8,815 nucleotides of DNA from Opitutales bacterium (GTDB lineage Bacteria; Verrucomicrobiota; Verrucomicrobiae; Opitutales; CAG-312). The notes beneath the pieces are model-generated. The model ran no database searches. It was not told where the DNA came from and saw only the letters and a list, made by a program, of their open reading frames with translations. The translations under genes were made by a program, and so were the position numbers. Of the stretch, positions 6,420-8,815 are shown one piece after another. The stretch is from contig JAGAOA010000181.1 of NCBI GenBank assembly GCA_017623955.1, positions 1 through 8,815 on the forward strand. Reading direction: 5' to 3'. The stretch's first letter is position 1, and the number at the start of each line of letters is the position of its first letter.

Positions 6420-8479
6420 ACGAGTCTATAAAAGCCTTAAAAAAATATATAGTAATAGATAAGCAACATCATATCTATCGTCGCGATCCGATGGATTTAG
6501 GGTTATGTTCGCTCGCAGATAAATTTTCAAAACAAGGGTTGTCTGCACAAGAACGTTCCGCCAAGATGTTTTCTGCTATTTTAGATGCAGAAATTCCACT
6601 CATTTTACCAAATGAAAAAATAGTTTTTACAAGAACTATAAAATCAATTCCCGATTATTATACAAAAGATGAGTGGCAGGACATAGCGTCGAATCATTTT
6701 ATTGCGGAAAAAGGTGAAGTTTTCAATATTTCTGCTGATTACGAGCGTGTTCTCAACGAAGGATTAGAAGCTCGTAAAGACTTAGCTAAGTCTTTATTAA
6801 AAGATGCAAATTATACCGAAACTATTTTTCTAACATCAGTAATTGATAGTATAGAAGCCATACAAAGATTGATTGATAGATATGCTGATGAAGCTGAAAG
6901 ACAAGGTAAAAACGATATAGCTGAAACCTTGCGTGCAGTACGAAATAAAGGTGCAAAAAATTTTCGTCAAGCTGTTCAACTTTTACGAATTTTACACTTT
7001 TGTGTATGGGCATCTGGCAGTTATCATAATACTTTGGGTAGGCTTGACCAATATCTTTTTTCGTTTTATCAATCCGATATAGAGCAAGGTTTATCAAAGG
7101 ATGAAGCTTTCCATTTGCTAGAAGAGTTTTTTCTTTCGTGTAATAAGGATAGTGATTTGTACATTGGAATGCAACAAGGTGATAACGGACAGAGTTTAGT
7201 TTTAGGCGGACGTTCTATAAACGGAGAATATCTGTTCAATGATATTTCAGAAATGGCATTGCGAGCAAGTTACGAATTAGAGCTTATAGATCCTAAAATA
7301 AATATCCGCGTCGATTCAAACACGCCTTTAGATGTTTACGAAAAGGGATCACAACTTACAAAAATAGGTTTAGGTTTTCCACAATATAGTAACGATGACA
7401 TTGTAATTCCAGCCCTAAAGCGTTGGGGGTATTCAGAATGTGATGCTCACGAATATGTAGTTGCAGCTTGTTGGGAGTTTATAATTCCAAAATGTGGTTT
7501 AGACATACCCAACATCGATGCGCTTTCGTTTATCGATTGCGTATGTGTCAATTTAGAAACTCTCAGTAAGTGCAATAGTTTTGAAGACTTTTATACGCTA
7601 GTGGAAGCGGAAATAACCCGACGTTGTTTAGCTATGGTCGAACGCCATAAGAATCTCTATATGAAACCATCTCCTATAATGTCGATTTTATCCGATAGAG
7701 CAATAGAACGTAAAGTTGATATTTCCGCAGGAATGAAATATAACAATTATGGTGTTCATGGCACAGGGCTTGCAACAGCGGCTGATTCATTAGCAAATAT
7801 AAAAAAGTTTTGTTTCGATGAAAAAACAATATCGCCAAACATTTTAATAAACGCTTTAAAAAATAATTTTACCAACTCTCAAGAACTTTTTGAAAAACTT
7901 CGCAATGCTCCTAAGATGGGACAAGACGATGATTTTGTAGATTCTCTTGCAACGCGTTTGTTAAATTCTTTTGCTGATGCACTTGATGGTATAAAAAATG
8001 AGCGAGGTGGAATATATCGAGCAGGTACAGGTACCGCAATGTATTACGTTTGGCATGGTAAAGACTTGAATGCAACTCCTGATGGTCGTCATAAAGGCGA
8101 TGTGCTTCCTGCAAATTATTCGCCCAGTCTTTTTATGAAACAAAAGGGTCCAATTTCTGTAATTAAATCATTTTCAAAGCCAGATTTGGTGCGGGTTGCA
8201 AATGGAGGTCCTTTAACTTTAGAGTTTGACGAATCTTTGTTTCGTAATGATGAATCTGTGAAAAAACTTGCAATGTTAGTTCGTACATTTGTTATTTTGG
8301 GCGGACATCAATTACAACTTAACACAATAAGCAAACGAAAACTCTTAGATGCTAAAGTTCATCCAGAAAACTATCAGAATTTAATTGTTCGAGTTTGGGG
8401 ATGGAGCGGATATTTTGTTGAGCTTGATGAATGTTATCAAGATCACATAATCAATAGAATTGAATTTGGTGTTGAATAA
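6416..8479 (+). CDS. Glycyl radical enzyme of the PFL superfamily, C-x-E type, substrate unknown
   Basis: A 687-residue anaerobic radical enzyme. The C-terminal glycyl loop is RVWGWSGYF (659-667), with G662 (bases 8399-8401) aligning to the radical glycine of PFL (RVSGY). The active-site Cys loop is YVVAACWEFIIP (347-358): C352 is the thiyl residue and E354 sits two residues on. This C-x-E pattern is shared with glycerol dehydratase, CutC and related lyases and differs from the Cys-Cys pair of true pyruvate formate-lyase. Other family blocks are QAVQLLRILHFC (185-196), FPQYSNDD (321-328), GTGLATAADSLANIKK (449-464), ATPDGRHKGDVL (553-564) and GGHQLQLNT (629-637). It is complete but short: PFL is about 760 residues and many dehydratases about 780-850. 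No long N-terminal targeting extension for a microcompartment is evident. It starts inside the stop of its activase, with no Shine-Dalgarno sequence of its own. Neighbours (mutarotase, sugar porter) suggest sugar metabolism. The reaction could be dehydration, C-C cleavage or decarboxylation; automatic labels such as 'formate C-acetyltransferase' would probably be wrong. Leu codons shift strongly to TTA compared with valS. Confidence 0.9.
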   Translation: MNESIKALKKYIVIDKQHHIYRRDPMDLGLCSLADKFSKQGLSAQERSAKMFSAILDAEIPLILPNEKIVFTRTIKSIPDYYTKDEWQDIASNHFIAEKGEVFNISADYERVLNEGLEARKDLAKSLLKDANYTETIFLTSVIDSIEAIQRLIDRYADEAERQGKNDIAETLRAVRNKGAKNFRQAVQLLRILHFCVWASGSYHNTLGRLDQYLFSFYQSDIEQGLSKDEAFHLLEEFFLSCNKDSDLYIGMQQGDNGQSLVLGGRSINGEYLFNDISEMALRASYELELIDPKINIRVDSNTPLDVYEKGSQLTKIGLGFPQYSNDDIVIPALKRWGYSECDAHEYVVAACWEFIIPKCGLDIPNIDALSFIDCVCVNLETLSKCNSFEDFYTLVEAEITRRCLAMVERHKNLYMKPSPIMSILSDRAIERKVDISAGMKYNNYGVHGTGLATAADSLANIKKFCFDEKTISPNILINALKNNFTNSQELFEKLRNAPKMGQDDDFVDSLATRLLNSFADALDGIKNERGGIYRAGTGTAMYYVWHGKDLNATPDGRHKGDVLPANYSPSLFMKQKGPISVIKSFSKPDLVRVANGGPLTLEFDESLFRNDESVKKLAMLVRTFVILGGHQLQLNTISKRKLLDAKVHPENYQNLIVRVWGWSGYFVELDECYQDHIINRIEFGVE

Positions 8480-8484
8480 TATTT

Positions 8485-8489
8485 AAGGA
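8485..8489 (+). promoter_or_regulatory. Ribosome binding site of the MFS transporter gene
   Basis: AAGGA lies 5 bases before the ATG at 8495, in the 15-base gap after the glycyl radical enzyme stop. It is the best-placed Shine-Dalgarno match in the window; the other genes have none or a poorly spaced one. It supports 8495 as the start, 27 bases upstream of the next in-frame Met. Confidence 0.65.
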
Positions 8490-8494
8490 TATTT

Positions 8495-8815
8495 ATGAAA
8501 AAAAATACTATAAAAAAATATATGTTTTGGATTGCCTTTGTGGCATCGTTAGGAGGCTTTCTATTTGGCTTCGATACAGTTGTTATCTCTGGAGCTGAAA
8601 AGAGTATAAAAGAAGTTTATCAATTAAGTGGCTTTATGCATGGTTTCACAATGGCATCGGCAATTATTGGAACGCTGATTGGTGCATTGTTTTGTGGCAA
8701 ACCTGCGGAAAAATTTGGCAGATTAGAGTGCCTAAAATTTATTGCATATATGTATTTTATTTCTGCAATAGGTTGTGCTGTTATAGTAAATTGGTATTCA
8801 TTTGTATTTTTTAGA
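8495..8815 (+). CDS. Sugar-porter family MFS transporter, N-terminal 107 residues (3' end outside window)
   Basis: A membrane transporter of the XylE/AraE/GLUT sugar porter family, cut by the window edge; full members have about 450-480 residues and 12 helices. Visible are helix 1 (about 11-33) with GGFLFGFDTVVISGA, the family's N-terminal signature; helix 2 (about 48-67); the loop motif GKPAEKFGRLE (68-78), corresponding to G..aDr.GRr of the MFS with Glu in place of Asp; and helix 3 (about 81-104). D27 falls in the same place as the proton-coupling D27 of E. coli XylE (absent from the facilitative GLUTs), so H+/sugar symport is likely. The transported sugar cannot be read from this part. Following the glycyl radical enzyme by 15 bases and carrying its own ribosome binding site, it probably imports the substrate of the operon. 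Confidence 0.92.
   Translation, partial: MKKNTIKKYMFWIAFVASLGGFLFGFDTVVISGAEKSIKEVYQLSGFMHGFTMASAIIGTLIGALFCGKPAEKFGRLECLKFIAYMYFISAIGCAVIVNWYSFVFFR

Larger units (their letters stand above)
4587..8815 (+). other. Putative operon: mutarotase - activase - glycyl radical enzyme - sugar porter
   Basis: Four genes on one strand with gaps of 6 bp, -4 bp and 15 bp and no terminator hairpin between them, so they are probably co-transcribed. The 88 bases upstream of the first gene (4499-4586) must hold the promoter if the unit starts there. They are AT-rich, with no clear -35/-10 pair, no strong terminator for mgtE and no Shine-Dalgarno sequence before the mutarotase ATG. The operon continues past the right edge, so more pathway genes may follow. 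Confidence 0.75.

Noticed and set aside
6416..8479. Calling the glycyl radical enzyme pyruvate formate-lyase (pflB)
   Set aside because: The Cys-Cys pair needed for PFL chemistry is absent (A351-C352-W-E354), the protein is about 70 residues shorter, and the glycyl loop differs.
6416..8479. Microcompartment-associated propanediol or choline-type GRE
   Set aside because: No N-terminal targeting extension and no shell or aldehyde dehydrogenase genes in the window; it cannot be excluded until the DNA beyond 8815 is read.
1..8815. CRISPR arrays, insertion sequences, tRNA or rRNA genes, phage or defence genes
   Set aside because: No regularly spaced repeats, transposase-like frames, terminal inverted repeats or cloverleaf-like segments were seen on either strand.

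Overview
The window is AT-rich bacterial DNA with six protein genes, two of them cut by the window edges. The best taxonomic guess is an anaerobic or fermentative member of the PVC group (Verrucomicrobiota/Opitutae or Lentisphaerota). This rests on three things: a prepilin-type protein with the 'WSRGL...GG.IAFVDAHVEWF' C-terminal layout common in those phyla, a valyl-tRNA synthetase lacking the Cys-rich CP insert seen in Firmicutes, and an oxygen-sensitive glycyl radical enzyme system. The phylum is an inference from remembered family resemblance, not a search result.

Layout. Positions 2-2020 (+) hold the C-terminal ~670 residues of valyl-tRNA synthetase (valS). A 17-bp-stem hairpin at 2035-2072 ends it and also ends the convergent gene at 2096-2806 (-), a lone type IV pilin/pseudopilin-like protein. 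A 303-bp AT-rich divergent spacer (2807-3109) carries an inverted repeat and a small palindrome. It is followed by a complete MgtE-type Mg2+ transporter/channel at 3110-4498 (+).

From 4587 to the right edge, four same-strand genes are packed tightly and look like one operon: an aldose 1-epimerase (galM-like), a short radical-SAM glycyl radical activating enzyme, a compact 687-residue glycyl radical enzyme (GRE), and the N-terminal third of a sugar-porter MFS transporter. The gaps are 6 bp, a 4-bp ATGA overlap and 15 bp.

How the operon may work (inference): the MFS protein imports a sugar or sugar-like solute by H+ symport, the mutarotase interconverts its anomers, and the GRE, switched on by its dedicated activase, performs a radical reaction on the sugar or a derived metabolite. 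The GRE is not an ordinary pyruvate formate-lyase: it has one active-site Cys in a C-x-E motif (C352, E354) rather than the Cys-Cys pair of PFL, an unusual glycyl loop RVWGWSGYF (radical site G662), and is clearly shorter than PFL. I cannot name its substrate. This sugar-linked GRE module is the most interesting thing in the window.
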